Numbered from the stretch's first letter, positions 10,770 through 21,317 are shown. The stretch is DNA of 64,000 nucleotides from Marsupella aquatica (GCA_973895155.1 OZ316892.1:620001-684000); one strand, 5' to 3'. A program made the numbers and translations. The notes: generated from the sequence alone by a model not told the origin.

Positions 10770-11335
10770 CACTCACCTCGGTGCTAGTTGTTGGAAGGAA
10801 GAAGCTCAAAACTTGTGTGTAAAACACAATGTGATGAAGATGCAAATTGAATCCTGAAGCCATGTAAACACATTTGATTTCACAACAATAATTTTTCCTG
10901 AATTCCGGAAAAATTGCATACAATTTACGCAATCTGTATCGCAACCAAACAACTCACTCTGTTGCTAAAAAATGTAAGAGGTTCAGCACAAGCTTGTGTA
11001 ATCCACGATGTGATGTCGATGCGCATGCTAATCCCATAACACAAGCCATACAACGACAATGTCAAGATGAAGATTTTTCCGGAATCCCGGAAGATCTGCA
11101 AACCTCAAGCAAAACCAAACTACTGACCTGCTGCTCAAAAGTAGAAGAGATTCAGCTCTACACTTGGGTGCTCCACACCTTTAGTCGCTAGGCAAGTTGC
11201 GACCATACACAAGCCATACGCAAGACAATGTCACGACTTCATAAATAAAAAATTCTGTGAAATTTTCATACACACGCAACTTGAATTGCATTTGCAAAAA
11301 CTGACTTATTGCTTGAAAAGAGGGCGCTATCGAGC
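10770..11335 (-). repeat. Divergent tandem repeats of about 175 bp
   Basis: Four staggered starts (about 10775, 10951, 11125, 11302) share ACT(C/G)AC..., followed by a short A-rich stretch and a GTTCAGC/GATTCAGC-like phrase. Units 1 and 2 also share FPEFRKN / LPGFRKN when read on the minus strand. On the minus strand most unit ends read as splice-donor-like GTGAGT or GTCAGT. The units are well diverged, so the array is old. Confidence 0.55.
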
Positions 11336-12160
11336 TCACGATGTGCAGGTTGGAGCTTGCGGATTGCAGGTTGTAGCTCATGAAATGCAGGTGCGCTAGA
11401 TTCACCACTCCTCTATTGCGATCGCCATGGCACAGTTTTCTCCTCTCCGTCTTTGATGAGAAAGAGAGAGCGAGTTCAAAGTTTGGTCCTAGCTACCTCA
11501 CGACGTTGGCACTACAGTCCAACAAAGGCACACAGTACTTGCGCCAATGTTAACGGACTGTGGTTAAAGTTATGACTTAAGGCAAATGCCCACGGTGGGG
11601 TTTCCTTACGGGAGCCAAATATCGGCTCCCGTAATTTTGACGGGAGGTCCTGTAACATTTGGCTTATGGGAAGGCCATAATGAGTTACGGCGTGGGTTTG
11701 AGACAACTATTGGACCCGACTTTTTGGGTTTTGCTCATTGAGTTTCTTCAACCAGTCCGAGTAACGAAACCCTCTTGGGTTGAAGATGCTCTAAGTGTTG
11801 CGACGTGTCCGAAACCCTCTTGGATTGAATTTTGCTCCGAAGTTGAGTTTGGTTTGCTCCTGAAAGTTGAGTTTCAACCAGGAACGTAAATTTCCCCAAG
11901 CATCAAGCCAAAAAAGAGAATGGAAGGAGTTGGTTTGCGACCCCTAATAATAATAATTGAGAGCGTTTCGACTCATGAGAGGGAAAGGAGGCCGGTCCGT
12001 CAGGAGGCCGGTCGCGACATGATACACAGCGATGACAGGGTCTCCGCTGCAAATGCATCCGTCGCCCTCCCGAGGCCTGGTTCCAACCTGCCCTGCAGGC
12101 GCATCAGTTGCCTTGTCAAATCGATATCGGTGAACGGAGGGGAATGAAGCAGGAGTAGCT
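11336..12160. other. Intergenic region and RPL3 promoter/5' leader
   Basis: No gene is seen. It contains a hairpin (11606-11634), a direct repeat of CCGAAACCCTCTTGG (about 11764 and 11808), and at 11982-12042 a block that resembles one upstream of the SPPL gene (46820-46883). Confidence 0.5.
11606..11634. repeat. Perfect 11-bp stem hairpin
   Basis: TTACGGGAGCC and GGCTCCCGTAA flank a 7-nt loop. It may be a transposon-end relic; no function is evident. Confidence 0.8.
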
Positions 12161-13279
12161 ATGGCTTCCATGTGCTCCGTTGCCAAATTGTCATCGAGTC
12201 TCGCCTCCCTCTCCATCGCCAAAGCTCCGGCGGCAGCGACCTCGACCTGCTCCACATCCTCGTCGGTGGGGCGCCTCCCCCCGTTCCATGGCCTGCGGTG
12301 TGGCTCTGCTGCTCTGCCCCTGAAAGCAGAAGCAAAGTCCTCCTCGGAGGATTTCTGCATGGTCGCGGCTTCCATTGTCCAGGTGGTGGGGGGCAGCAGC
12401 AGCTCGGCCTTGAAGGGAGCTGTGACAATGGCAATGGAGGCAGGTGTGGGCGTCATGGGGACAAAAATGGGGATGATGACCTACTTCACCCCAGAGGGAA
12501 ACGCAGTGGCGGTGACGGTGGTGGGATTTCACGAGGGGAATGTGGTGACGCAGGTGAAGACGCGGGCCACTGATGGGTACTCTGCAGTGCAGGTGGGGTA
12601 CAGGAGAGTGAGGGACACCAAGCTCACCAAGCCGGAGCTGGGCCATTTGAAGAAGGTGGATGTCATCCCCATGAGGCACCTCCAGGAGTTCAGGTTGATT
12701 TCTTCGGAAGGTTATGAGCCTGGGCAGAAGCTGAAGTTGGACGAGCTCTTCAAGGAAGGTGACTTGGTTGATGTGGCAGGCAATTCGATTGGAAAGGGAT
12801 TTGCTGGTGCGTGAAGTTTCACTTTTTCTCTCTCACACATTCTCTCTTCCAGCTGCTGATGCCGAAGCTTACCGGGCGATACTAGAGTGTTACAGGATAC
12901 AATTGCCATTGGTCCGTAAAATTTCAATTTCTGATATACTTTTGCTGTTCCCTGGCCTGGGGTCTCTCTCTGCCTTGGCTTGGATGCAGGGGGTATCAAG
13001 AGATGGCATTTTGCAAGAGGACAAAGGACCCATGGATCGAAGAGTTACAGGCAGTTAGGATCTATTGGTGCGGGTACCACCCCTGGACGTGTGTATCCTG
13101 GGAAGAAAATGCCTGGTCGCCTTGGCGGAGGCAGAGCCAAGATAAGGAAACTGGAGATTATTAAAGTAGATGATGAAATGCATGCAGTTCTCATCAGAGG
13201 AGCATTGCCTGGGAAAGCTGGAAACTTGTTACGCATTACCCCAGCTAAGATTGTAGGGAAGAACATTCCCAAAAGTTAG
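12161..13279 (+). CDS. RPL3: Plastid 50S ribosomal protein L3 (uL3c)
   Basis: Component of the large subunit of the chloroplast ribosome, near the peptidyl-transferase centre. Two exons, 12161-12806 and 12990-13279, with a phase-1 GT-AG intron of 183 bp, give 311 residues. The first 60 or so residues are rich in Ser, Ala and basic residues, as expected of a plastid transit peptide. The L3 fold starts near residue 97 ([12 protein letters not shown]) and continues [21 protein letters not shown]. Exon 2 holds the family signature: [19 protein letters not shown], then [21 protein letters not shown]. Length and organisation match bacterial-type L3 plus a transit peptide. The start ATG is the first in frame, with context GCTATGG. 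No lesions seen. Confidence 0.93.
12807..12989 (+). other. RPL3 intron 1
   Basis: GTGCGTGAAG...TTGGATGCAG. Splicing joins KGFAG to GIKRWHF, restoring the conserved L3 core. Confidence 0.9.
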
Positions 13280-15006
13280 TTTCCTAGTTAGAATCATTCA
13301 TTCGAAAATTTGTTTTCAATTTAATGTAACTTTTGTCTGCTGTTTTGGAATTAACACAGTTTAGAGGATGATATGCATGCAGTTCTCACGAGTTTAGGCT
13401 GAGTTTGGCTTCTTGCCAAATCCACAGTGGTATCTAGCAATGCCCTCTTTGAATTCAACTCTGGTGCCATTCTCCTACCTCCTCTCGATCTGCTCACTAA
13501 GGTATCTGAGATGATAGAAAGCCACACGTTTGATCTACCCACACATTTGGACGTGCAATACAGCCGAAACATTCTCACGAGTTTAGGCCGAGTTTGGCTT
13601 CTTGCCATATCCACAGTGGTATCTAGCATGGCCCTCTTGAATTAAACGCTGGTGCCATTTTCCTTGCATGTACATGTCCTTCTCCTCCCCAGATTCCTGA
13701 CCTCGCTGATGACTTCTTTGCGTCTGCAGCCTAATCCAATCCGTTCTCTACAGCATTGACCTTAGCATCCACCTTTCTTTTCGCGCACATACCTTTCTTT
13801 TCGCGCACATATGACCAAAATCGTTCGATGTCAGCTCCTGCTGAAAATCATGATCAGGGCAAATATATGAATGACCTACGGAAATTTTGATTCGGAGCTG
13901 CGAAGCTGTGACATCTAGTACGGTTCGACATGACAGCAAAGTATGTACTCTGGACTGGGATGTCTGTCGACTGGCTGGCTTCGTCCCGCTTAGCTATGTG
14001 TATGAGTTCTACCTTGAGTTAGCTTCAATCGTGCGTTTCCCAGTATGCTACAGCTGCGAAAGTCTTGAACTCGCTACAGCAGTGGCTCTATGAGAACTAC
14101 CGTCTAAAAGTGGCGACTGTTTGGAGACGTCCATGATAGATCCGTTAAAAGGGAATGCGAGGTGAATCAATGCAGACCAGGATCTAATCTAGCTGAACTT
14201 TCAAGGCAACGGACAAGTCCATGCAGCTGCAACTTCCGAAGAGTCTCGTTAGTGGACATATCCTAATGTGAGCCTTACATGCTATGTTGGAAGCAATGAC
14301 ATGGACACTGAGGATCTTGTGACGGATAGTTTCGTGTTTACAATGGGACCTTCACTGCGCTTCAATGGCTACGCGGAAAGGTCGCACTTTTACATCTTTT
14401 GCTATACATGTGCGTGAGCTCTATCTCCAATGAAAGGATATCTTAAATGATACCGTTGAATTTTTTCAATGCGAAGACCATGTTGTCTATGTCGAAGTGT
14501 CCTGGAAGCTGCAAATTATTGGAGGATCAAACCAGGCCTTGTCGAAATTTCCAGTCCGCCAGCTGCACGACACAGTCAGAATCCCTCACCAATTTTCAGC
14601 AGTCTAGCATTGGAAGAGAAAACTTGGGATTTTCACCTCATTTAGTCCATTCCTGGGAATATTGCCTCCGTAAGCAATCAGAGTCGATGGGCTGATCATA
14701 GGAAAATTGCAGAACTAGAAATTGTACGTACCGTTTACTTGTCTAAGCAACAAAAGATAGTTGAGATTTTCGAAGGCATTGGAAAGGAATCAGAATTGGC
14801 AATAATGTAGTTCTAAAATTTATTCTGTGTCTACAGGTGGTGCAGCCAGGCTTTCATACTGTCGTAGCACCACGCCACGAAACAGTGAGCATTCTTCCAG
14901 CGGAAACTGCGTAATCATCGACTCAAGTGCATCGGGACAACAGAAGGCTACTTTGAAATAGTTTCACACTCACGGACTGTAAGCAACCTCGATCGATCAG
15001 GCTACC
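13280..15006. other. RPL3 downstream region, tandem duplications, no intact gene
   Basis: A segment of about 90 bp beginning TTCTCACGAGTTTAGGC occurs at 13383-13475 and again at 13572-13664. The first copy is preceded by GATGATATGCATGCAGTTCTC, which echoes RPL3 exon 2 at about 13168. A perfect 20-bp tandem repeat lies at 13771-13810. Frame 14247-14416 (WTYPNVSLTCYVGSNDMD...) is open for 56 codons and looks protein-like but was not recognised. The segment ends at the 4CL relic. Confidence 0.5.
13383..13664. repeat. Two direct copies of a segment of about 90 bp
   Basis: 13383-13475 and 13572-13664 share CACGAGTTTAGGC, GAGTTTGGCTTCTTGCCA, ATCCACAGTGGTATCTAGCA and CTGGTGCCATT, with scattered substitutions and one short indel. 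Confidence 0.8.
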
Positions 15007-15432
15007 ATGTCGACTGCCGCTGCTGTCTCCGGATCATCTGATCGTGAGTATATCTATGAGAGCAGTTTACCAGCTTTCAAGTTCCCGGAGAATTTGACTC
15101 TTCCCCAGTTGGTTCTGGAAGCTGTGGACTCATACCTTGACAAAGTCGCCATCGTGGACAGTTCAGATGAACGAAAGTATACTTACGGGCAGGTTCAAAC
15201 TTTGGTGAAGAATGTCATCGCAGGACTGATTGAGCTGCGCACCAGGAAAGGAGACGTGGTTTGCATTGTCCTCCCAAACACGGCGTAGTAGTTCCTTCTG
15301 GTCTTTGGCATTATGAGCGCTGGAGGTGTCTTTTCAGGAGTTAACCCCTACGCTCATCCGAAGGAAATCGCCAAGCAAGTGAGCGATTCGAAAGCGAAGA
15401 TCATCATTACTGATCCTGCAACTTGTGTCAAG
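15007..15432 (+). pseudogene. 4-coumarate:CoA ligase-like N-terminal fragment with double stop
   Basis: The frame starts MSTAAAVSGSSDREYIYES and follows the N-terminal part of acyl-CoA synthetases of the 4CL group, which activate hydroxycinnamates for phenylpropanoid synthesis: LPAFKFPENLTLPQLVLEA, YTYGQVQTLVKNV, GDVVCIVLPNTA. Two consecutive TAG codons (15286-15291) interrupt it. The same frame resumes FLLVFGIMSAGGVFSGVNP and AKIIITDPATCVK before a GT at 15433. About 140 of a usual 540 residues are present. The AMP-binding P-loop and later domains were not found. A short piece at about 15692-15790 (VKVVFEIEGTDQFSVLKM) may be a decayed next exon. Confidence 0.85.
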
Positions 15433-16954
15433 GTACGAAGGAGGAGCGCTTCAAGTCTCCCGCTAGATAGAACATGCATACTGACACTTTATATCGAGTG
15501 ATTGATTCGGAGTAATGACAGCTGAAGAGTCAGTTTGTTCACAAGAACAGATTCCTTTGGTATATCTGTACATAGAGCTTTATCTACAATTTTAAGACGT
15601 GAGGTTTAGGATTTATGGGAACTTCATTCAATTTCTATCTAGATAGGCAGATCGAAGTAAATCTTTAGACAGTACATTTCGAACTTGTCTACAGGTCAAA
15701 GTCGTTTTCGAAATCGAAGGCACTGATCAATTCTCTGTGCTAAAGATGGAATCAATGTGTAAAGTCGTCCGAAGAGATTTAACAAGATGCTATATGTAAA
15801 TTCTAAATTGCAAGAGCGTGTTCAAATTCTTTTTCATATGTGTGCTTCAAAGCAGCCATCGGGGGACGACTTTACACCCTAAAATATATAACATTTTGAG
15901 TGGCTCCTCAAGTATGTCCAAACAACAGCGTTCTCATTCAGCTGTAGGAGTTGGGCTCCCTTGGTTACCATCAATACAACCTCTTACACTTACTTACCAT
16001 GACACTATAAAGTTCCAAGAGAGTCTTGATAGTGGCTCACATATCATGACACTATAAGTTCCAAGAGGGTCTTGATAGTGGCTCACATATCTTGACACTA
16101 TAAGTTCCAAGAGGGTCTTGATAGTGGCTCACATATCATGACACTATAAAGTTCCAAAAGTGTCTTGATAGTGACTACAGGACTCATTGTGTTCTTGTGT
16201 CTGTCCCTCACATTGTTCAAGTGTTTGAGTCAGTGAATGGCACTACAACAAAAGCAAGTTACACAATCATTGGGGTAAGTCAGGCCATCAATGTAGAGCA
16301 CACTGATCCCAAGGGACCCTGTAATTGACATAAGGGTATCTTGAAACACGACATTTACACCATGATTAAAACATTGTCTGTTGCCACCCTGGTTGTTCCA
16401 AGTTTGCCACAGCCCTGTACCCACCTGTCCTGCCTTGGTATGGCAAATGGCAAGTATAGTATGACCCAATACTGTGTTGCACAGTATTGTCAAGTATAAA
16501 AGATGATGAGCAGAAGTGTTGCAAAGCATTAGTGAGATGGTCAGGTAATTGGACAGTGTGAGGAGTCTTCGGTCTGACAATCGGATTCAAAGAGTGCGTG
16601 CTGAAGGGAGAGTGTTGGGTTGGGTGTGGAAAAGGTAGACAGTACCATTAGGATCATCTCACATGTTAAAGTCTACAAAATGAGTGCTTAGATTCACAAA
16701 TGGTATTGGACAGAAATTATAGGTGGAACGTTCCTGAAACCAACCACAACAAAGCTAAACATTATCAAACAAATTGGGAAAATTGTCATGTGACCTGCCA
16801 AAGTGAACAAGGACACTCTATATTCAAGAACTGATAACATCCATAACTTTCTCATTAGACATATATTGAATATGAAGCCTACGTTTGCCAAATTGTCTTA
16901 CTGAATTGTATTGTGGCTATCGTTTGGAATTAAAAACAACCAATCATAGGAAAC
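15433..16954. other. Intergenic region with a 46-bp satellite
   Basis: Apart from a possible decayed 4CL exon near 15692-15790 and the tandem array at 16001-16180, no gene is recognised. The open frames here are short and without family resemblance. Confidence 0.5.
16001..16180. repeat. 46-47-bp tandem repeat, four units, each an inverted repeat
   Basis: Units start with GACACTATAA or GACACTATAAG at 16001, 16048, 16094 and 16140. Each unit contains GACACTAT near its start and GATAGTG about 20 bp later, so every unit can fold into a small stem. Confidence 0.85.
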
Positions 16955-17552
16955 AGTCACAGAACTCGACTACCTTAACACTTAGCTCCGGCGTCGTTGA
17001 CTCCAACATCGAGCTCCCTTATAATCCAGGCCCGGATAGGCCATGCGGGGAGGACTTAACATGAGGAGACTTGTGGGCAATGGGACGTGGCACTAGCGAA
17101 GGCAAGGCGCCAAGCTGGTGACACGCACTAAGGACTTAGACTAGCTGTGAGCTGGTCGGGTCAAGGGGAAAGGGGCCGGGCTCAAGGTCGACCGTCCGGA
17201 TCCCCGGACGGACTTTGAGTTCTGAGGGCTTGATTGTGAGCTCCTTTTGGGCCCAAAGCCAATGGAGTTGACGCCATGGGCAACGGACGCTTGGGGCGTG
17301 AGTTATGGCCTGACCGGCAATGAGATCTGAGGGCCTAGGCATGAGCACTGGGTTGGCCCGATCACAACGAGCTAAGGCACTCCGCTTGCGGACGCCTAAC
17401 GAGAAAGTTATGGGCGTTGCCAGTTGGTGGCGCTCCCAGTATGCGCGATAAGATCTGGGTTGGAGGCCAAACGTTTAGGGACCAAAACTGGTCTGGGGGT
17501 GGCAGGTCTCCATAAGCATATATGAGGGGAGTGGTGTCTCCCTAGGGGCTAA
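16955..17552. mobile_element. AGT...ACT element copy 2, left half
   Basis: It starts AGTCACAGAACTCGAC, preceded by GAAAC (16950-16954). It matches copy 1 from 7929 to about 8553, including the TATA-like CATATATGAG, and stops at CTAA where the Harbinger composite begins. Its right half resumes at 32294. Confidence 0.85.
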
Positions 17553-17575
17553 GAGCCGTATTCCATCAGCCCTCG
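17553..17575 (+). repeat. Left terminal inverted repeat of the composite Harbinger
   Basis: It begins GAGCCGTA and continues TTCCATCAGCCCTCG, directly after TAA. It pairs with 32268-32290. Confidence 0.85.
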
Positions 17576-17603
17576 ATGGTTGGCATCCGCGATCACCCTC
17601 AAA

Positions 17604-17659
17604 CCTCCGCCCTTCTTGGAAACAATCACAGCCTCCGCCCTTCTTGGAAACAATCACAG
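17604..17659. repeat. 28-bp perfect tandem duplication near the left end
   Basis: The unit begins CCTCCGCCCTTCTTGG and ends AACAATCACAG, repeated twice in direct succession inside the composite element. Confidence 0.85.
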
Positions 17660-18195
17660 TCGTTCACGACTTCAGGGTGGCCCCCAAGTTCAACTTCGGG
17701 GTGGAAGGCTCATCGGGCCTTCCACTCTGCTTTGACGGCCCTCGTGATGACTGGTTCCGACGGTGAACGGGTGTTCTGACCGTCAATAGCCGTTTTGCAA
17801 TCGGTTGCAGTCGGTCATATCGATGACGGCATTCGGGGTCATGACGGGTTTTCCTGATGGAGCAGGCTGACATTACATGGCGCTAGCGCCCCTTTTTGCT
17901 GATCAATCTCTCAAACATGGAGAATACGTCTTGGAATCCTGCCCGTTTGCGCATCATCTTCGTCGCTGCCCTCAACTTGGATGCAAGGAAAAGTTTACCA
18001 AATTCACTAGCCCTCGGTGAGCTTCACTTTGTATTGGAAATTTTGTGAATTGCTTCTTTTCATTGGGAACAATTCTTGTGCTAACCGTTGGGAATTGATG
18101 TCATTCGTCTTCTTTTCAGAGAAACTTGTGAGCATTCAACTCTGCGATCACACTCCTCCCCGAGCTCATCTGTCGAATCAAGCTTCTCAGGTATA

Positions 18196-19221
18196 ATGGC
18201 GACTCAATCTGCTAGTGGAAGTGTTCAGTCTGGCTCAAATCAATCTCGAGAAGTTGGTGGAGCTATGGCAAATGGGCCTCGTCCTTCTGCACCTGCTTCA
18301 GATCAACCCCCCACTAGGCAATGGAGACTACATGAGCTGCTTCTATTGATTGCAGCAAAGCGGATGGAACATGAGACTTCCTTGAATCACACATCGAGAG
18401 AGCGAATCAAGACTGCAGATCAAAAGTGGAGAGAAATTTTGGCAGTCCTTGCAAGAGATAGTGTGACACGACAATCAATGCAGACCAAGAAACGTTGGGA
18501 GAAATTGGTAACAGACTTCAAGAAAGTGTATGATTATCAAAATCATGTAGGGAGTGGCCAATCTGACTACTATGAAATGGGCAGCGATGAAAGGAAGAAC
18601 AGGAAAATTCCCGTGAATTTCGCTCACGAATTATTTGATGCCATGGAGTGCTGGAGGGGCACTCATCAAGCGATCAATCCATCTCCAAACCAGGTGGTGG
18701 ACAGTGGAGATGTCGAGGAAGAGCTCATGCAGGAGGCTGGGCAAACTGATATCGGGCATACTCAACATGCTATAAATACAAATTACAGAGAGGAAAATAA
18801 TGTGGAGGTAAATTCTCCACTTCCTATTCCCACTCCTGCAATGGAAACTTCAGCAGCAGGATTGCAACAAGGAACGCCTCCATCAGGGGCAACAGGACTA
18901 CACCAAAGATCACCCCCATCAGGAACGCAATATATTGGGGTCAAGAAAAGTCGTCGAGATAAACTTGACGAGCAGTTCAAGAAGACTACAAGTTCCTTTC
19001 TAGATTTCCTTGGGAAAGACTCAGCGAGGAAGATTCTTGAGGATGAAACTAGTCGCACCTGGGACAAGGAAAAGCATGAAAGTCTTGTAGATCTTGACAT
19101 GAAAAAGCACGAAGAAATGATACGTCAACAGTCACACATGGCTGCCGCTATGTCAAATGCCATCACAGGGATCTCCGACTCAATTCGATTCTTTGCCACA
19201 GAAGTAGCACGTAAGAAGTAG
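18196..19221 (+). CDS. Myb/SANT-like (trihelix) DNA-binding protein of the Harbinger element
   Basis: A 341-residue protein. Residues about 41-155 form a trihelix/Myb-SANT-like domain: RQWRLHELLLLIAAKRME, KWREILAVLARDSVTR, KRWEKLVTDFKKVYDYQNHVG, SDYYEMGSDERK. The tail is Pro/Gln-rich and ends in a charged helical region (KSRRDKLDEQFKKTTSSF ... DLDMKKHEEMIRQQSHMAAAM). In PIF/Harbinger elements a Myb-like partner brings the nuclease to the nucleus and to the ends; that role is inferred from position inside the same inverted repeats. ATG 18196 is preferred over the frame's opening at 18088 because the upstream residues look like untranslated sequence. A host trihelix factor captured by the element is the alternative. 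Confidence 0.78.
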   Translation: MATQSASGSVQSGSNQSREVGGAMANGPRPSAPASDQPPTRQWRLHELLLLIAAKRMEHETSLNHTSRERIKTADQKWREILAVLARDSVTRQSMQTKKRWEKLVTDFKKVYDYQNHVGSGQSDYYEMGSDERKNRKIPVNFAHELFDAMECWRGTHQAINPSPNQVVDSGDVEEELMQEAGQTDIGHTQHAINTNYREENNVEVNSPLPIPTPAMETSAAGLQQGTPPSGATGLHQRSPPSGTQYIGVKKSRRDKLDEQFKKTTSSFLDFLGKDSARKILEDETSRTWDKEKHESLVDLDMKKHEEMIRQQSHMAAAMSNAITGISDSIRFFATEVARKK

Positions 19222-19238
19222 AATTGTATCTTGAAAAT

Positions 19239-20004
19239 GGCTAGAACGCAAGCTAGTACATTGGATCAAATGTCTGTCGTCATTGCCCGAAGAACATTCC
19301 GCAACCGATCTGTTTTGTGAAATTCCTGCTTGGTACTGTGCTAGCTTTTCCTCTCACATTTTTCCAACACCCTCTGCATTTTGGGAATGCGACTGTTGCT
19401 CTTCATCGTCATCGCGGCAACAAGGGCTTTAGGACAGACTTGTGGTTTGAAGAAGCAAAACTACGGCACTGTTGTTATCAAGATGAAGACATACAGTAGG
19501 GCAAAGTTTTAAAGTAGGAAGGCGGTCAGCTGGAGTAATTCTCTGTTGCAAAAGAGAATGAAGTTTGGTTTGATTTGTAGATATCACTTTGAATGTGTCT
19601 CTCGCAGGGTGCTGTTTTTTATCATTCGAACATTTATTGTCGCACAATTCTGTTCTTATGTGTATATACATGTAATTCCATCTATATCAATAAAAAAGGC
19701 TGCTCCCAATCACGAGCACTGTTGGCATCCTTCGTACTGTGGGCCCTGGTTAAATATGATTCCCGAGAGTATGTTGAACATTTGTGTATTTTCTATGTTG
19801 GAATGGTGATTGTCAACCCATTGTTAACATATTTTGACACAAACATAGCGGCAAGTATGTTTGTCATGTCGATCAATTAAACTTAGAAAACTTGACGACC
19901 ATAGCTCAGACAATTGGATAGGTTTACGAGTGGAAACGCAGCGGCTAGAACGCAAGCTAGTACATTGGGTTGAATGTCTATGGTCATTGCTCGTAGAACA
20001 TTCC
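19239..20004. repeat. Direct repeats of about 60 bp, 704 bp apart
   Basis: GGCTAGAACGCAAGCTAGTA and the following 40 bp occur at 19239-19300 and 19943-20004, ending AGAACATTCC in both. The first copy lies just after the Myb stop codon; the second abuts the B3 fragment. The interval has an AATAAA at about 19689. Confidence 0.8.
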
Positions 20005-20257
20005 TGCAGAGTTTAGCTGTAAACACTTGCCAAACAAAGATGAGCCAATTGTTCTTCAAGACGCCCAGGGACTCAAATGGGACACTAAGTATTTGGCCAG
20101 GAAGAATTCTCTGAGCGAGGGATGGAGTCGGGTTGCCATGGACCACCATTTAGAGCCAGGCGATGCCCTTGTTTTTGAGTTAGTCAAGCCTCTGGAATCC
20201 ACTTTGAATGCATTTTTTGCTTCAATTTGGAGACGTTGGGAGTATTGGATTAGCTGA
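19997..20257 (+). pseudogene. B3 DNA-binding domain fragment
   Basis: The frame reads NIPAEFSCKHLPNKDEPIVL, LKWDTKYLARKNSLSEGW and FELV after LEPGDALV. This is the core of the plant B3 domain (IPxxFxxKHLP, xLxDxxGxxW, LSxGWxxVAxDHxLxxGDALVFELV). It opens right after TAG (19994-19996) and closes at a stop at 20255. There is no second domain and no start codon of its own. The DNA downstream to 20640 gives only scattered open pieces. It is most likely a captured or decayed piece of a B3 transcription-factor gene inside the Harbinger element. Confidence 0.72.
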
Positions 20258-21283
20258 GGATTTGGATCTCGGACAATTCTCGGTGTTTGTTTGATTGGAC
20301 TTTCAAATTGGTTCGGTCGATGCAAGAATAGTGCTCTGAATCTGCAATTGACAGGGCAGAGGAGTTCCTTGGCCGCCTACAAAGATTTCTTTGTTCCAAG
20401 CGCTTTGTGGATCTCGGGATTTCACAACTCAAAGTCATAGCAGGAGGAGTTTCTCATCAAGGTTGATGGATTGACGTTGGATGCAAATTTAATTCAAGCT
20501 TTGACGAACAATCAGGAGGTGACCAGTACGTTTTTGGGAGCGCTTGTTGGCAGTGGACGCAAAACACATTATCTTTGCTCTCTTTGTCACCGTGATAGTT
20601 GTGTTGAGCATGAGCCATCACGTTTTGGCTAGGCATCTCCTTAAAGGTACGCTGAGAAATAGTAGGAGTTCAACACATTGCAGTGTATGAAGTACTTTGT
20701 TACCAGGGCATTATGGGCAGTAATGGTGAAGCCCTAGTTTTTGGAGCATTACAGCCCACAATGTCCTGGAAACACGAGACCAGTATATACAAAGGACAAG
20801 TGTGCATATATATTCTTCTACCAAAAGAGTAACTTTTTACTTATGCTCAGAAAGAAGCTTCATCAAAGAACAATGCCAACCGGAGCACAAGGTTTGGACT
20901 TCTCATCTCTGTAGCGTACAGCAGCTGCTCGATTATGATTGTGTAACTCTGTTGGACAAACATATCAACTTTAGGATTCTTGTTCATGTTCTTGGCCCAC
21001 ACAATAATGCATCGTATAGACGATTAGACAGGCAACTAGATTTGTCACTATAGCCAACCGTCGGCCAGCTCACAAAACAAAAACATGTACATGGACTGTG
21101 GTTTGCGATGGCGTGTTACTGTTGGCGGCCAGTCATTTGCTCGATAAGTTGCTATTCTCTTGCTCTAGTGTATCTCACAGCTTCACCGGGACATCCCAAT
21201 TGTGACGTGCAGCATCTCTAGCCGCAAAGGGCAATGATCAAGAGAGAGGAGGGGGGCAAGTTATACTAAATTATATGACTCAC
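20258..21283. other. Interior of the composite Harbinger without recognised gene
   Basis: No conserved coding sequence was found on either strand. The last exon of the proteasome beta-4 gene (after GVST) would be expected here on the minus strand but was not found. Confidence 0.4.
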
Positions 21284-21317
21284 AGGTACTAACACCACTC
21301 TCTGTGATATTTGCAAC
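21284..21317 (-). pseudogene. Proteasome beta-4 (PBG) gene fragment, second captured exon
   Basis: A 34-nt exon on the minus strand, between an acceptor (TTATTTGCAG) and a strong donor (GTGAGT). It reads VANITESGVST, matching the segment that follows SAxNKLQ in proteasome subunit beta type-4. It joins in phase 0 to the exon at 28656-28841, whose last codons are SAINKVQ. The LINE lies in the intron between them. Confidence 0.65.

Noticed and set aside
12191-12679. His-rich minus-strand ORF of 162 codons
   Set aside because: It is the antisense of RPL3 exon 1, a composition shadow.
16001-16180. CRISPR-like array
   Set aside because: Units are directly adjacent with no unique spacers; this is a minisatellite in a plant genome.
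17664-17873. Retrotransposon polymerase remnant on the minus strand (SKKGG..RVIADA-like phrase)
   Set aside because: Only a few residues resemble any family, across a 28-bp tandem repeat inside the Harbinger end; too weak to call.
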